Shown here piece by piece: positions 35,156 to 45,174 of a stretch of 64,000 nt of DNA (its first letter is position 1; each line of letters starts with the position of its first letter). The stretch spans positions 1,635,501 to 1,699,500 of the forward strand of contig NZ_JQNJ01000001.1 in assembly GCF_000745185.1 (NCBI RefSeq), read 5' to 3'. Source of the DNA: Muricauda sp. MAR_2010_75 (GTDB taxonomy: Bacteria > Bacteroidota > Bacteroidia > Flavobacteriales > Flavobacteriaceae). A program made the position numbers and the translations under genes. Under the pieces are notes generated by a model. The model did no database searches. It was not told the DNA's origin and was given only the letters and a program-made list of their open reading frames with translations.

Positions 35156-38100
35156 TTATAATGTTATTGTCAAGTAATTAATGGCGATTACAGTTTGATT
35201 GTATTGGTTGAGCACATCCAAATAATTGAGCTGGATATCGTAGGCGTTTTCCAAACTTTGTATGTATTGGAAAAAGTCGATTTCCCCATTTTGAAAGTTC
35301 CCTGAGGCAGCTTTCAAAATTTGATCGGACAATAGACCGCCTTCTTCCTCGTAATAGGAGAGTTCCTTGGCCTGCTGCTCCAGTTGTCCCAACAGCGTTT
35401 TATAGCGTTGGTTCATGGCAACGGTGATTTCGGTGTTCTCCATCTCCGTGATCTTGGCCTGTATCTTGGACGATTTAACCTTGCTACTGTGCCCAAAGAA
35501 GAAAACTGGAATGCGAACACCTAATTGAATACCGTACAAGGATGTTCCCAATCCACTATTGGTTCCTTGGAAGTATTCAAGGTTAAGGTCGGGCAACAAT
35601 CTATTTTCTTCCAAACTCTTTTGGGCATTGCTCAGCGCTTGACGGTTATCCAAAAATGAGGTTTCCGTGTCCAACATCCCTTGGGCATTCAGTACCTTAA
35701 GCTTTTCGGGTTTTTCATCCACAATTTGCAAGGTGTCCTCACTTTGTACCAAACTCACAATCTGACCATACGAAGTCAAAATCTGCTGTTTTATTTTGGA
35801 ATAGGTATTTGCAATTTGGCGTTGCTTGGCCGTAGCGGTGACTTTTTCCAGGTAATTGGTCTCCCCAAGCTCAAAACGTCTGTTGGCTGCATGGGCAAAC
35901 GTACTATAAATGCTATCCAAGGTTCCGTAAAGCTTAGCTTTTTGGTTCAATGTCTGATATTGATAGTACGCATTGCTCAGTGATTGGTAGAGTTGCTTCT
36001 TCTGTATCTCAAACGATGATTTCTGCAGCTCATAATTTGATTTTTGCAGCTTGTTCTTGGCCCCATACACCGTAGGGAACTCAAATTGTTGTTGTGCCCC
36101 AAAAACCTTGAGTGGCTCTCCGTTCAATGCCAAGTTATTTTCATCATACTGGTAATAAATGTCTGTTTTATCAAATTCAAAAGCGGTTCCCTTAAGAGTT
36201 TCCGCTTGGTCCACTAGTAACGAACCTGCTTGGATGCCTTTGTTGTTTTCCAATGAAAGTGCCATCAAATCTTCAAGGTTCAATTTGGTTTGGGAGAACC
36301 CTGAAACACTTACCAAAAGCAATAGTATGGTGAGCGCGTTTTTGTTCAATTTACGTGCTCTCCTTCTTTTTCTCATTCCACGGAATTTAATGTTGTGGGT
36401 ATACGCATACAAAACAGGCAATACCACCAAGGTGAGCATGGTTGCCGTAACCAATCCACCAATTACAACGGTTGCCAAAGGTCTTTGTACTTCAGCGCCC
36501 GCATTGGTGGACACTGCCATGGGCAAAAATCCCAAAGCAGCGGCTGAAGCGGTCAACAACACAGCACGGAGCCTATCCTTTGTCCCTTGTTTGATAAGGT
36601 CCTCCATGGAATCAAAATCTTTTCCTTTGAGTTCTTTGAAATGCTCGATCAATACAATTCCGTTCAACACCGCGATACCGAATAGGGCGATAAACCCAAC
36701 CCCAGCCGATATACTAAAGGGCATATCCCTTAGCCATAGCAGGAGTACACCTCCCACAGCAGAAAGTGGAATAGCGGAAAAAATAAGCAAAGCTTCTTTT
36801 ACCGAGCCAAAGGCAAAATAGAGCATGATAAAGATGAGTAATAAAGCAATAGGCACAGCAATCAGTAACCTTGCTTTTGCATTTTGAAGGTTCTCGAACT
36901 GGCCACCGTAGGTAATGGTGTACCCCGGGGGCAATTGTATATGTTCATCTATCAGGAGTTGTACATCGTCCACCACAGATTGCAGGTCTCGGTTCCTAAC
37001 ATTGATTCCCACAACGATGCGTCTTTTGGTATCATCTCGCGAAATTTTTGCCGCACCTTTTTGATAGGTAATCTCGGCAAGTTCGCTCATTGGAATTTTG
37101 CCTCCACTGGGAATATCCACATAAAGGTTTCTGAGATTGGAGATATCTTGTCGATTTTCCGCATCCAATCGAACTACCATATCGAACTGTCGCTCACCTT
37201 CAAAAACACTTCCTACAATTTTACCTGCAAATCCCATGGCGATCATTTCGTTCAAGTCGGCAATATTGAGCCCATGGCGGGCTATTTTTGCACGATCAAA
37301 AGAAACATTCATCTGAGGGAGACCTTCCACTTTTTCAACAATAATGTCCGAAGCTCCTTCCACGTCTTGGATAAGATTTTTGATCTCGTTGGCCTTTCGG
37401 TTCAATATTTCCAAATTTTCACCAAAAATCTTGATGGCAATATCGGCACGCACCCCAGTGATCAACTCGTTGAAACGCATTTCAATGGGCTGGGTAAATT
37501 CCACTTCCATGCCCGGAATTACGGCCAAAGCTTCCTTAAACTTATCGGCCAGTTTGTCCTTGGTTTCAGCTGAGACCCATTCGTCTTTGGGATAAAGTGA
37601 AATAATCACATCACTCTCTTCCATTGACATGGGGTCGGTGGGGACTTCTGCAGCACCAATACGGCTTACCACCTGTTTTACCTCTGGGAACTGATCTAAC
37701 AATATCTGTTCAATTTTTGTAGTGGTCTCAACGGTCTTGGCCAACGATGTTCCTGTTTTAAGTACGGGCTGAATTACGAAATCCCCTTCGTCCAAGGTAG
37801 GAACGAATTCGCCCCCCATGGTCGAGAACAGCAAAATGGCCCCTACCAATAGTGCGGCCGCAATGGAGAGCACCAGTTTTTTACTGCTCATGGCCCATTC
37901 GATGACCGGCTCATATTGTTTGTTGATCCAATTGACCAAACGGGTAGAGATGTTTTTGGATGATTCCTTGGTAGGTTTTAAAAACATTGCTGATGCTACA
38001 GGCACATAGGTGAAACAAAGTAAAATGGCTCCTAACAACGCAAAACTGAAGGTAAGCGCCATGGGTTTGAACATTTTGCCTTCCACGCCGCTGAGCGATA

Positions 38101-39502
38101 GAATCGGGATGAAAACAATCAGAATGATGAGCTGCCCAAATACGGCCGAGTTCATCATTTTTGTGGCTCCTTTTAAGGTAATATCGTCTTTGAACAATTG
38201 CGCTTCACGTTTACCCAAATTGGCTATTTCAGTTTGTTTCTGGGTGATTTGGAATGCAATGTATTCCACAATGATAACCGCTCCGTCTATTATAATTCCA
38301 AAGTCAATCGCACCAAGACTCAACAAATTGGCATCTACCCCAAAAATGTTCATCAAGGTAAGGGCGAACAACAAGCAGAGTGGAATTACCGATGCCACTA
38401 CAAGACCTGACCGCCAGTTTCCGAGCAGCAATACCACCACAAAAATCACGATCAAACAACCCAAGACAAGGTTTTCGGTCACGGTAAAGGTGGTTCTTCC
38501 AATGAGTTCGCTGCGATCCAAAAAGGGATTTATGTAGACCCCTTCGGGCAAGGATTTGGAAATGGAAGCCACTCTTTCTTTGACCGCTTCGATAACGCGT
38601 TTGGAATCGGCATCTTTGAGCATCATGATCTGGCCGAGTACTTTTTCCCCTTCGCCATTGCCAGTGATGGCTCCGAACCGGGGTGCACTGCCAAATCCGA
38701 CTTTGGCTATATCCTTTATATAAATGGGAATGCTATTTCTAGTCGTGACCACGATGTTTTCTATGTCTTTAAGGCTGCCGACCAAGCCTTCGCCTCGAAT
38801 AAAATAAGCTTGGTTCACTTTTTCGATGTAACCCCCACCGGTAACACTGTTGTTTTTTTCCAAAGCGGTGAAAACCTCCCTTGCGGTGATGTTAAAGGCA
38901 TTCAACTTTTGGGTCTGAATGGCTACTTCATATTGTTTGAGTCGCCCTCCCCAAGTGTTGACCTCCACTACACCGGGAATTCCGGAAAGCTGACGTTTTA
39001 CGATCCAATCCTGGATGGTCCGGAGTTCTGTTGCATCGTACTGGCCTTTGTACTCGGGCTCCACATCCAAAACGTATTGATAGATTTCACCCAGCCCGGT
39101 GGTGATGGGACCCATTTCCGGACTTCCAAAGCCTTCGGGAATTCGGCTAGAAGCTGACTTTATTTTTTCGGCGATAAGTTGTCTGGGCAAATAGGTGCCC
39201 ATATCGTCCTCAAAAACAATGGTGACCACTGAAAGGCCAAACTTGGACACCGAACGGATTTCCTTGACCCCCGGGAGGTTGGCCATTTCAAGTTCCACAG
39301 GGTAGGTGATAAACTTTTCCATGTCCTGGGTGGACAAGCTATTGGAAGTGGTCAATACCTGTACTTGGTTGTTGGTTACATCGGGAACGGCCCCAATGGG
39401 TATATGTGACAGCGAGTATAATCCAACAAGGGTTATGGCCGCTGTAAACAGAAGAACAATGAACTTGTTCTTTAGACTAAAGTTGATAATTTTTGAAAAC
39501 AT
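35156..39502 (-). CDS. CusA/CzcA heavy-metal RND permease fused to a TolC-like domain
   Basis: The 1448-residue protein joins two pump parts. Residues 1 to about 1035 are a metal-type RND permease: IPIGAVPDVTNNQVQV near the N-terminus, PVELEMANLPGVKEIRS, and TM4 with GAIDFGIIIDGAVIIVEYI containing the proton-relay Asp/Glu. Residues 1043-1071 look like a full signal peptide (basic MRKRRRARKLNKN, hydrophobic core, then SVSGFSQ). From about 1075 on is a TolC/OEP-like helical region (LNLEDLMALSLENNKGIQAG). The fusion is known in Bacteroidota metal pumps. It expels Cu, Ag, Zn, Co or similar; which metal is not shown. The adaptor gene follows directly. Confidence 0.93.
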   Translation of the reverse strand: MFSKIINFSLKNKFIVLLFTAAITLVGLYSLSHIPIGAVPDVTNNQVQVLTTSNSLSTQDMEKFITYPVELEMANLPGVKEIRSVSKFGLSVVTIVFEDDMGTYLPRQLIAEKIKSASSRIPEGFGSPEMGPITTGLGEIYQYVLDVEPEYKGQYDATELRTIQDWIVKRQLSGIPGVVEVNTWGGRLKQYEVAIQTQKLNAFNITAREVFTALEKNNSVTGGGYIEKVNQAYFIRGEGLVGSLKDIENIVVTTRNSIPIYIKDIAKVGFGSAPRFGAITGNGEGEKVLGQIMMLKDADSKRVIEAVKERVASISKSLPEGVYINPFLDRSELIGRTTFTVTENLVLGCLIVIFVVVLLLGNWRSGLVVASVIPLCLLFALTLMNIFGVDANLLSLGAIDFGIIIDGAVIIVEYIAFQITQKQTEIANLGKREAQLFKDDITLKGATKMMNSAVFGQLIILIVFIPILSLSGVEGKMFKPMALTFSFALLGAILLCFTYVPVASAMFLKPTKESSKNISTRLVNWINKQYEPVIEWAMSSKKLVLSIAAALLVGAILLFSTMGGEFVPTLDEGDFVIQPVLKTGTSLAKTVETTTKIEQILLDQFPEVKQVVSRIGAAEVPTDPMSMEESDVIISLYPKDEWVSAETKDKLADKFKEALAVIPGMEVEFTQPIEMRFNELITGVRADIAIKIFGENLEILNRKANEIKNLIQDVEGASDIIVEKVEGLPQMNVSFDRAKIARHGLNIADLNEMIAMGFAGKIVGSVFEGERQFDMVVRLDAENRQDISNLRNLYVDIPSGGKIPMSELAEITYQKGAAKISRDDTKRRIVVGINVRNRDLQSVVDDVQLLIDEHIQLPPGYTITYGGQFENLQNAKARLLIAVPIALLLIFIMLYFAFGSVKEALLIFSAIPLSAVGGVLLLWLRDMPFSISAGVGFIALFGIAVLNGIVLIEHFKELKGKDFDSMEDLIKQGTKDRLRAVLLTASAAALGFLPMAVSTNAGAEVQRPLATVVIGGLVTATMLTLVVLPVLYAYTHNIKFRGMRKRRRARKLNKNALTILLLLVSVSGFSQTKLNLEDLMALSLENNKGIQAGSLLVDQAETLKGTAFEFDKTDIYYQYDENNLALNGEPLKVFGAQQQFEFPTVYGAKNKLQKSNYELQKSSFEIQKKQLYQSLSNAYYQYQTLNQKAKLYGTLDSIYSTFAHAANRRFELGETNYLEKVTATAKQRQIANTYSKIKQQILTSYGQIVSLVQSEDTLQIVDEKPEKLKVLNAQGMLDTETSFLDNRQALSNAQKSLEENRLLPDLNLEYFQGTNSGLGTSLYGIQLGVRIPVFFFGHSSKVKSSKIQAKITEMENTEITVAMNQRYKTLLGQLEQQAKELSYYEEEGGLLSDQILKAASGNFQNGEIDFFQYIQSLENAYDIQLNYLDVLNQYNQTVIAINYLTITL

Positions 39503-39573
39503 GATTCATAGAAAATGATAGCATTATTAAAATAGAATAAGGCTTGCCGAAAGTGTTCAGCGGCGCTGAAATA

Positions 39574-39981
39574 CTATGAATTATGCGTTTTGGGCGGCTG
39601 GAAAGGGCCATCTCCCCAAACCAGGGAGTAGGACATTTGATAGTGAAAATTAGCTTTGGTGGTAACAGGAATCTCAGAGCGCGAATTGATAAAATTATCC
39701 GACCCTAGCACAAAAACCAAGGGTTGAGCACAAGATGTTTGTTGATGTTGAAAGGGGAGTTTCTCATGGTCTTTTTCTTCTTCTTGGTGCTTCTCGCTGT
39801 GGGAAGCTTTTAACTCGCCATAATGTTTTGAAACAAAAACCATAAAATTATCACCATATTCCTCGTTATGGAATTGGTAATGCTCCACCAGTTGCCCCAG
39901 TTCCACCAAGTCCTTAAAATGGATGTTGACGCTCTGAAGCAAAATGAGAACTGCCGTACCTATGGTAACTAGTTTATTCAT
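39574..39981 (-). CDS. Small His-rich protein of the metal-efflux operon
   Basis: The 135-residue protein has a short hydrophobic N-terminus (MNKLVTIGTAVLILLQSVNI) that may be a signal peptide or anchor, then a His/Glu-rich stretch (EHYQFHNEEYGDNFM, KHYGELKASHSEKHQEEEKDHEKLPFQHQQ). It lies 71 bp upstream of the RND gene on the same strand. Such proteins in Bacteroidota metal loci are probably periplasmic metal-binding helpers or sensors. No named family was recognised; the assignment rests on composition and place. Confidence 0.65.
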   Translation of the reverse strand: MNKLVTIGTAVLILLQSVNIHFKDLVELGQLVEHYQFHNEEYGDNFMVFVSKHYGELKASHSEKHQEEEKDHEKLPFQHQQTSCAQPLVFVLGSDNFINSRSEIPVTTKANFHYQMSYSLVWGDGPFQPPKTHNS

Positions 39982-40029
39982 CCTGACATTGTAAAATTAC
40001 GAATAATACGCTGTAAGATAAATGACTGG

Positions 40030-40048
40030 GATTAATTTAGAATTAATC
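40030..40048. repeat. Inverted repeat upstream of the metal-efflux operon
   Basis: GATTAATT (40030-40037) and AATTAATC (40041-40048) form a perfect 8-bp inverted repeat with a 3-nt centre, 49 bp upstream of the His-rich gene and just after the GH13 stop. There is no T-run on the minus strand, so an operator for the metal operon is as likely as a weak terminator of the GH13 gene. Confidence 0.3.
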
Positions 40049-40065
40049 TGATTTTACAGGAATCA

Positions 40066-41814
40066 CTACTGGATATTTAAAACTATAGCCTGATACGGTT
40101 TCATTTTTACGGAATTTTCAAAGAATTCAATATTGGGATAATTATTGATCATTATTGAATGGTTGTCCTGGTCATCTTTGAGTTTTATTTCTGAGGTTTC
40201 TTCTGAAAAGTTTAACAGAACGAGCACTTTTTCATCCTCCAAAACCCTTGTATAGGCATAAATAGTTGGATGTTCTGCTGCAACAAGTTCATATGCGCCA
40301 TATATGAGGGCTGGGTTTTTCTTTCGGAGTTCCGTCATTTTTCTAAAATGGTTTAGTACGGAGTTTGGGCTGGAGTTTTCATCTTCCACGTTGATGTAGA
40401 CATAATTGTCATTCACAGGAAGCCATGGTGTTCCTTTTGTAAAACCTGCATGTTCAGAACCATCCCATTGCATGGGTGTCCGTCCATTGTCACGAGAGGT
40501 GAAATTCAACCGCTTCATGAAAAGTTCCATATCCTCCCCTTCAGAAAGTGCTTTTTGGTACCCATTGATTGCGGCTATATCCTGATATTGTGAAATACTA
40601 TCAAAATCAATATTGGTCATTCCCAACTCATCGCTATAATAGCAGTATGGTGTACCACGCATGCTCAAAAGGAAGGTGTTCAATAGTTTGGCGGATACAT
40701 CCCGGTATTCTTCACTGTCGTTTCCCCAACGACTCACCATTCGTGCTTGGTCATGGTTGGCCAAAAAAATGGAAAGCCAACCATCGTTGGCAAATTCTTG
40801 GTCCCATTTGGTGAAGACCTCTTTTATGGTAGCCAAATCATACCCTTCGTATTTTGGGATATCCACCCCTTCAAAAGCATAGGCCATATTAAGCTCATTC
40901 CGGTTTTGGTCTACCAGTTTATGGGCATCCTCAAAATTTCTACCGGCACCTTCAGCAACACTCATAACATCATATTTGCTGAAAACCTCTTGGTTCATCT
41001 CTTTCAAATAGTCGTGTATTCCATCCTGCATGGCGTAGAATTGAATGAAATCTTTCTCAAAACCATCCGGAAACTTTGGATAAGTGGTATCCTTGGCCGC
41101 AAACTGAAACGCATCCAAGCGAAATCCATCCACCCCCTTTTCGGCCCAGAACTTCATGATATCATAAACCTCTTGACGCACTTTTGGGTTGGACCAGTTG
41201 AGGTCAGGCTGTTGTTTGGCAAAGTAGTGCAGGTAATAGGCATTGGTCAGCGAATCGAATTGCCAAGCGTCTCCTTTTGCATCGAACAAACTGTAGCGAT
41301 AGGGGGGCTCACCCTTTTCGGCGGGCCACCAGTGGTAATAATCCCGATAGGGATTGTCTCGTGAACTTCGGGATTGTTTGAACCATTCGTGTTCATTGCT
41401 GCTGTGGTTGACCACAATATCCATGACCAGTTTAATCCCCCTTTGGTGCATGCCGTCCAGCATTTGGTCAAAATCTGACATGGTACCGAACTCTTCCATA
41501 ATATTTCGATAGTCACTGACATCGTAGCCATTGTCTGCATTGGGAGAGGTATAAATGGGATTGAGCCAAACGGCGGTTACACCAAGACTTTGGACGTAGT
41601 CCAGCTTTTGAATAATGCCCTGTAAGTCACCAACACCATCGCCGTCCGAATCCTTGAAACTCCTCGGATAAATTTGGTAGACAATGGCCTCTTTCCACCA
41701 TTTTTGATCTTGTGAGGGCATAGCATCGTTTTGTGTTGAGCTGTCTTTGCATGCGCTCACCGCGAACAGTATGGCAAGAATGCATGCTACGGAGTTGAAC
41801 CAAGTCTGTCCCAT
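40066..41814 (-). CDS. GH13 alpha-glucosidase/alpha-amylase family, lipoprotein
   Basis: The 582-residue protein has a lipoprotein signal (MGQTWFNSVACILAILFAVSAC). GH13 regions are all visible: GIKLVMDIVVNHSSNEHEWF (region I), GVDGFRLDAF with the nucleophile Asp234 (II), SVAEGAG with the acid/base Glu288 (III) and FLANHDQ with Asp355 (IV). The QIYPRSFKDSDGDGVGDLQGI segment and the pattern NPIYTSPNADNGYDVSDY fit the oligo-1,6-glucosidase/alpha-glucosidase branch. It hydrolyses alpha-glucosides in the periplasm or at the surface. The ATG at 41814 starts the lipoprotein signal; the longer frame upstream adds 17 unlikely residues. No starch-utilisation (SusCD) genes are adjacent. Confidence 0.92.
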   Translation of the reverse strand: MGQTWFNSVACILAILFAVSACKDSSTQNDAMPSQDQKWWKEAIVYQIYPRSFKDSDGDGVGDLQGIIQKLDYVQSLGVTAVWLNPIYTSPNADNGYDVSDYRNIMEEFGTMSDFDQMLDGMHQRGIKLVMDIVVNHSSNEHEWFKQSRSSRDNPYRDYYHWWPAEKGEPPYRYSLFDAKGDAWQFDSLTNAYYLHYFAKQQPDLNWSNPKVRQEVYDIMKFWAEKGVDGFRLDAFQFAAKDTTYPKFPDGFEKDFIQFYAMQDGIHDYLKEMNQEVFSKYDVMSVAEGAGRNFEDAHKLVDQNRNELNMAYAFEGVDIPKYEGYDLATIKEVFTKWDQEFANDGWLSIFLANHDQARMVSRWGNDSEEYRDVSAKLLNTFLLSMRGTPYCYYSDELGMTNIDFDSISQYQDIAAINGYQKALSEGEDMELFMKRLNFTSRDNGRTPMQWDGSEHAGFTKGTPWLPVNDNYVYINVEDENSSPNSVLNHFRKMTELRKKNPALIYGAYELVAAEHPTIYAYTRVLEDEKVLVLLNFSEETSEIKLKDDQDNHSIMINNYPNIEFFENSVKMKPYQAIVLNIQ

Positions 41815-41887
41815 CGTGTTAATTTTATGGCTTCCTTTAAAGATAGCACATTTTGGGACCAGCAAAAATCGATGCTAGCCCCAAACT

Positions 41888-44800
41888 TTATTGCTTAATG
41901 TTCATGGGCAAAACAATGTTATTTTTTTCCATAATGGCCCTGATTTTTGGCAATTGCTTGTCCAAAGCCTCATTCAATTTGGCCATGTGCATATCAAGCT
42001 CTTTTGAAAGTTCATCATAGACCTTATAAGCCGCATCCGTTGGTTTTGCATCACCGGTTTCGATACTTCGCTGAAGGGCATTGAGCCTATTATTTAACTT
42101 TATGGGAAAGTTCAGTGGATCCTGGCCCGATTGGTTTTTGGTTTGATACAAATCTTCTTCAATCTCGGTTAAAGTACCCAAAAAATCCTCGGACAACTTT
42201 TTAAATTGTCTACTGGAAATACCTTTGCCCAAACTATCCAATTGTTTTCTGATTTCCCGGATCTTAATGACCGCTTCATTGGCGATGGTTGCCTTTTCCG
42301 TAATTTTCGAAGCCAACTCAAACTGTTCTTGAAGATCGGCTGCAGTTACCCCTTTTAAGTTAGGGTCCATTGTGATGCTGAAAGGTGTAGTGGCCACTTC
42401 ATCATCTCCCACTTTCATCCTGATTTTATAGGTGCCAAGTGGAGCAATGGGACCTCTATCTGCCTTGGCTCCCCAGATGATAATTCCATCAAATGTGGTA
42501 GGCCCAGGATACCGAAGGTTCCAAGTAAAGCTGTTCAAGCCTTTCGCCGTAGTGGGTTTGGTACTGTCACTGCCTCCCCACCATGAAGAGCCTCCTTCTT
42601 CCTCATATTTAGGTTGATTTCCTCCGAAGGAATCAATTAAATTATCATTGGCATCTAAAACTTCAAAGGTAATGGTGTCCACCTGCTCCTGAAGATGATA
42701 CTGGAACGTGGCATCATAAATACCTCGAATGGCATCTGTGGGCTTAAAAAGTGTTTGCTTTTGGGTAAGCAATGCTTCAGAATATTCCCGGAAGGGTTGA
42801 ATGTCGTCCAAAATCCAGAAACCTCTACCGTGTGAGCCCAACACCACATCGTTGTCCTTGATGACCAAATCCCGAATGGGTGTATCGGGCAAGTTCAATT
42901 GAAGGGATTGCCAGTCGTCTCCATCGTTGATGGAAAAATAGACCCCATGTTCCGTAGCCAAAAAGAGCAAACCTTCCCGTTCATGATCTTCGCGAATGGC
43001 ACGGGCAAAATGCCCCGGGGCTATTCCATTGATGATCTTGGTCCATGTTTTACCGTAATCGTGTGTTTTGAAGACGTATGGCTCGCGGTCATCTACTTGA
43101 TATCGGTTGGCAGCTACATACAAGGTGCCAGGATTATGAACAGACTCCTCAATAATGCTCACTCTTGAATATTTTGGAAGGTCTGCTGGGGTGATATCCT
43201 CCCAGTTTTCGCCTCCATCTAGGGTGATATGGATTTTTCCATCATCTGATCCCGCCCAAATGGTGTTAATATCATGATTGGATGGAGCCAACGCAAAAAC
43301 TGTGGCATAAATCTCCGGTCCGTTCATGTCATTGGTGATCACCCCACCTGTTTTTCCTAAAGTTTCGGGGTCGGCATAGGTAAGGTCCGGACTGATTTTC
43401 TCCCACGTTTGTCCATCATTGGTGGTTTTCCAAATGTGCTGCGAACAGGTGTACATTACATTCGGGTCCTTTGGTGCAAACATGATGGGGAAAGTCCATT
43501 GCCAACGTTCTGGAAGGGCACTGGCGGGCTCCCCAGAAAAGAATCTCGGATACACTTGAATATCCCTGATCTGTCCATTGCTTCGGTCATATCTTGTGAG
43601 CAGTGCACCCTGACTTCCTGCATAGAAGATGTCTGGGTTGGTGGGGCTTTGTGTAATCCATCCACTTTCACCACCCCCTACAGCATAATACCAACCGTGG
43701 TTGGGCCCTCGGGCCTGCATAAAATCCCATCCTTCGCTGGGCATGGCCAAAGTGGAATTATCTTGCTGGGCACCCACTACATGATAGGGAACATCGCTTG
43801 TGGCCATTACATGATAAAATTGCGAGGTAGGGTAATCTTCCTCGGTCCAGGTTTTTCCTCCATTAATGCTCACTGTTCCACCGCCATCGTTGGAGCTTAC
43901 CATTCTGTCTGGATTATTGGGATCAATCCACAGATCATGGTTGTCTCCATGTGGGACTTCAATTTCAATATCAAAGGTTTTGCCGCCATCGGTTGATTTA
44001 TAGAAATCCACATTCAGCCCATAAACGATATCCTTATCCTTTGGGTCGGCATAAATACGGGAATAGTAAAAGGCCCGTTGTCTCAACTTACGTTCGTTGT
44101 TGGTTTGTTCCCAGGTCTTTCCAGCATCATCGGACCTAAAAACACCCCCTTCATTGGCTTCTACTACAGCCCAAACTCGGTTGGAATCTACTGGTGATAC
44201 CGTAACCCCAATTTTTCCGATAGGCCCTTTGGGCATCCCGGGATTTTGGGTAAGGTCGGTCCAAGTTTCACCGCCATCTGTGGATTTCCACAGTTTACAA
44301 TCGGGTCCACCGCCCCACATTTTCCATGCTTTACGGTACACTTGCCAAGTGCTCGCGTACAACACATTGGGGTTGTTTCGGTCAATGATTAAATCTGCAG
44401 CACCGGCTTTGGGACTGACGTACAATACTTTTTTCCAAGTTTTTCCACCATCGGTACTTTTGAAAACCCCGCGCTCTTCATTATCTCCATAGGGATGTCC
44501 TAGTGCAGCAACATATACAATATTCTCATTGGTTGGGTCCACACGAACCCTTGAAATGGCCTGGGTTTCTTCAAGTCCTAAATGAGTCCATGTTTTGCCG
44601 CCATCGGTAGTTTTGTAAACCCCATCGCCTTGGGTAATGCTTCCCCGTAATTGGGTCTCACCCATCCCGATGTAGACCACATCTGGATTGGTCTCGGCAA
44701 CGGCGACGGCACCTACTGAGGAACTTGTGATTTGTCCATCAGTCACACAAGTCCAGTTGTTTCCGCCATCAATGGTTTTCCAGAGTCCACCTCCTGTGGC

Positions 44801-45016
44801 CCCAAAATAATATTCGTTGGGTCGGGAAGGGCTTCCGGCACAACCTAAAGATCGTCCCCCTCGATTGGGCCCGATGTTCCGCCATTCAAAACCGCTGTAA
44901 AAACTGGTATCGACAGCTACGGTATTTTGGGCATTTTGTATTTGGAAAAATAGAATTGAGAGAACACAGGTGAACAGTACCTGAATCCTCGTTGAGGTGG
45001 GTTGAAATTTCATCAT
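41888..45016 (-). CDS. Secreted Asp-box (BNR/sortilin-like) propeller protein
   Basis: The 1042-residue protein has a signal peptide near residues 1-29. The body carries many Asp-box motifs SxDxGxTW (STDGGKTWKK, STDGGETWTD, SDDAGKTWEQ, HDYGKTWTK and others), which mark beta-propellers of the sortilin/VPS10 and sialidase kind. The GFEWRNIGPNRGGRSLGCAG start is typical of a large Bacteroidota family found beside peptidases and glycosidases. From about residue 730 there is a different part with a beta-sandwich (FQYHLQEQVDTITFEVLDANDN) and a helical tail. Enzymatic function is unknown; protein or glycan binding is possible. Confidence 0.85.
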   Translation of the reverse strand: MMKFQPTSTRIQVLFTCVLSILFFQIQNAQNTVAVDTSFYSGFEWRNIGPNRGGRSLGCAGSPSRPNEYYFGATGGGLWKTIDGGNNWTCVTDGQITSSSVGAVAVAETNPDVVYIGMGETQLRGSITQGDGVYKTTDGGKTWTHLGLEETQAISRVRVDPTNENIVYVAALGHPYGDNEERGVFKSTDGGKTWKKVLYVSPKAGAADLIIDRNNPNVLYASTWQVYRKAWKMWGGGPDCKLWKSTDGGETWTDLTQNPGMPKGPIGKIGVTVSPVDSNRVWAVVEANEGGVFRSDDAGKTWEQTNNERKLRQRAFYYSRIYADPKDKDIVYGLNVDFYKSTDGGKTFDIEIEVPHGDNHDLWIDPNNPDRMVSSNDGGGTVSINGGKTWTEEDYPTSQFYHVMATSDVPYHVVGAQQDNSTLAMPSEGWDFMQARGPNHGWYYAVGGGESGWITQSPTNPDIFYAGSQGALLTRYDRSNGQIRDIQVYPRFFSGEPASALPERWQWTFPIMFAPKDPNVMYTCSQHIWKTTNDGQTWEKISPDLTYADPETLGKTGGVITNDMNGPEIYATVFALAPSNHDINTIWAGSDDGKIHITLDGGENWEDITPADLPKYSRVSIIEESVHNPGTLYVAANRYQVDDREPYVFKTHDYGKTWTKIINGIAPGHFARAIREDHEREGLLFLATEHGVYFSINDGDDWQSLQLNLPDTPIRDLVIKDNDVVLGSHGRGFWILDDIQPFREYSEALLTQKQTLFKPTDAIRGIYDATFQYHLQEQVDTITFEVLDANDNLIDSFGGNQPKYEEEGGSSWWGGSDSTKPTTAKGLNSFTWNLRYPGPTTFDGIIIWGAKADRGPIAPLGTYKIRMKVGDDEVATTPFSITMDPNLKGVTAADLQEQFELASKITEKATIANEAVIKIREIRKQLDSLGKGISSRQFKKLSEDFLGTLTEIEEDLYQTKNQSGQDPLNFPIKLNNRLNALQRSIETGDAKPTDAAYKVYDELSKELDMHMAKLNEALDKQLPKIRAIMEKNNIVLPMNIKQ

Positions 45017-45116
45017 GTAAAATTGAGTCGTTAGTCAAACCCCAATTTACTGAATCTTTTTGAATCGATTGTGCTTAAATTCCAGGGATGATCAAAGCGT
45101 AAGGAATCCTATGCCA

Positions 45117-45158
45117 AAAGAAAAAAGGCCAACGCGTATGGTTTCACATTGACCTTTT
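45117..45158 (-). terminator. Terminator of the LamG-like gene
   Basis: AAAAGGCCAA (45123-45132) pairs with TTGACCTTTT (45149-45158), with one G-U wobble on the minus strand and a 16-nt loop. The minus-strand transcript runs into a T-rich stretch at 45126-45117. It lies 17 bp after the stop at 45175. The rest of the 158-bp gap before the propeller gene holds nothing recognised. Confidence 0.6.
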
Positions 45159-45174
45159 CAAGATAGTTTGCGAA

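Noticed and set aside
36159..37573. Long plus-strand frames (about 220 residues each) inside the RND-TolC fusion gene
   Set aside because: They are antisense to well-conserved RND sequence, with no start signal and low-complexity composition.
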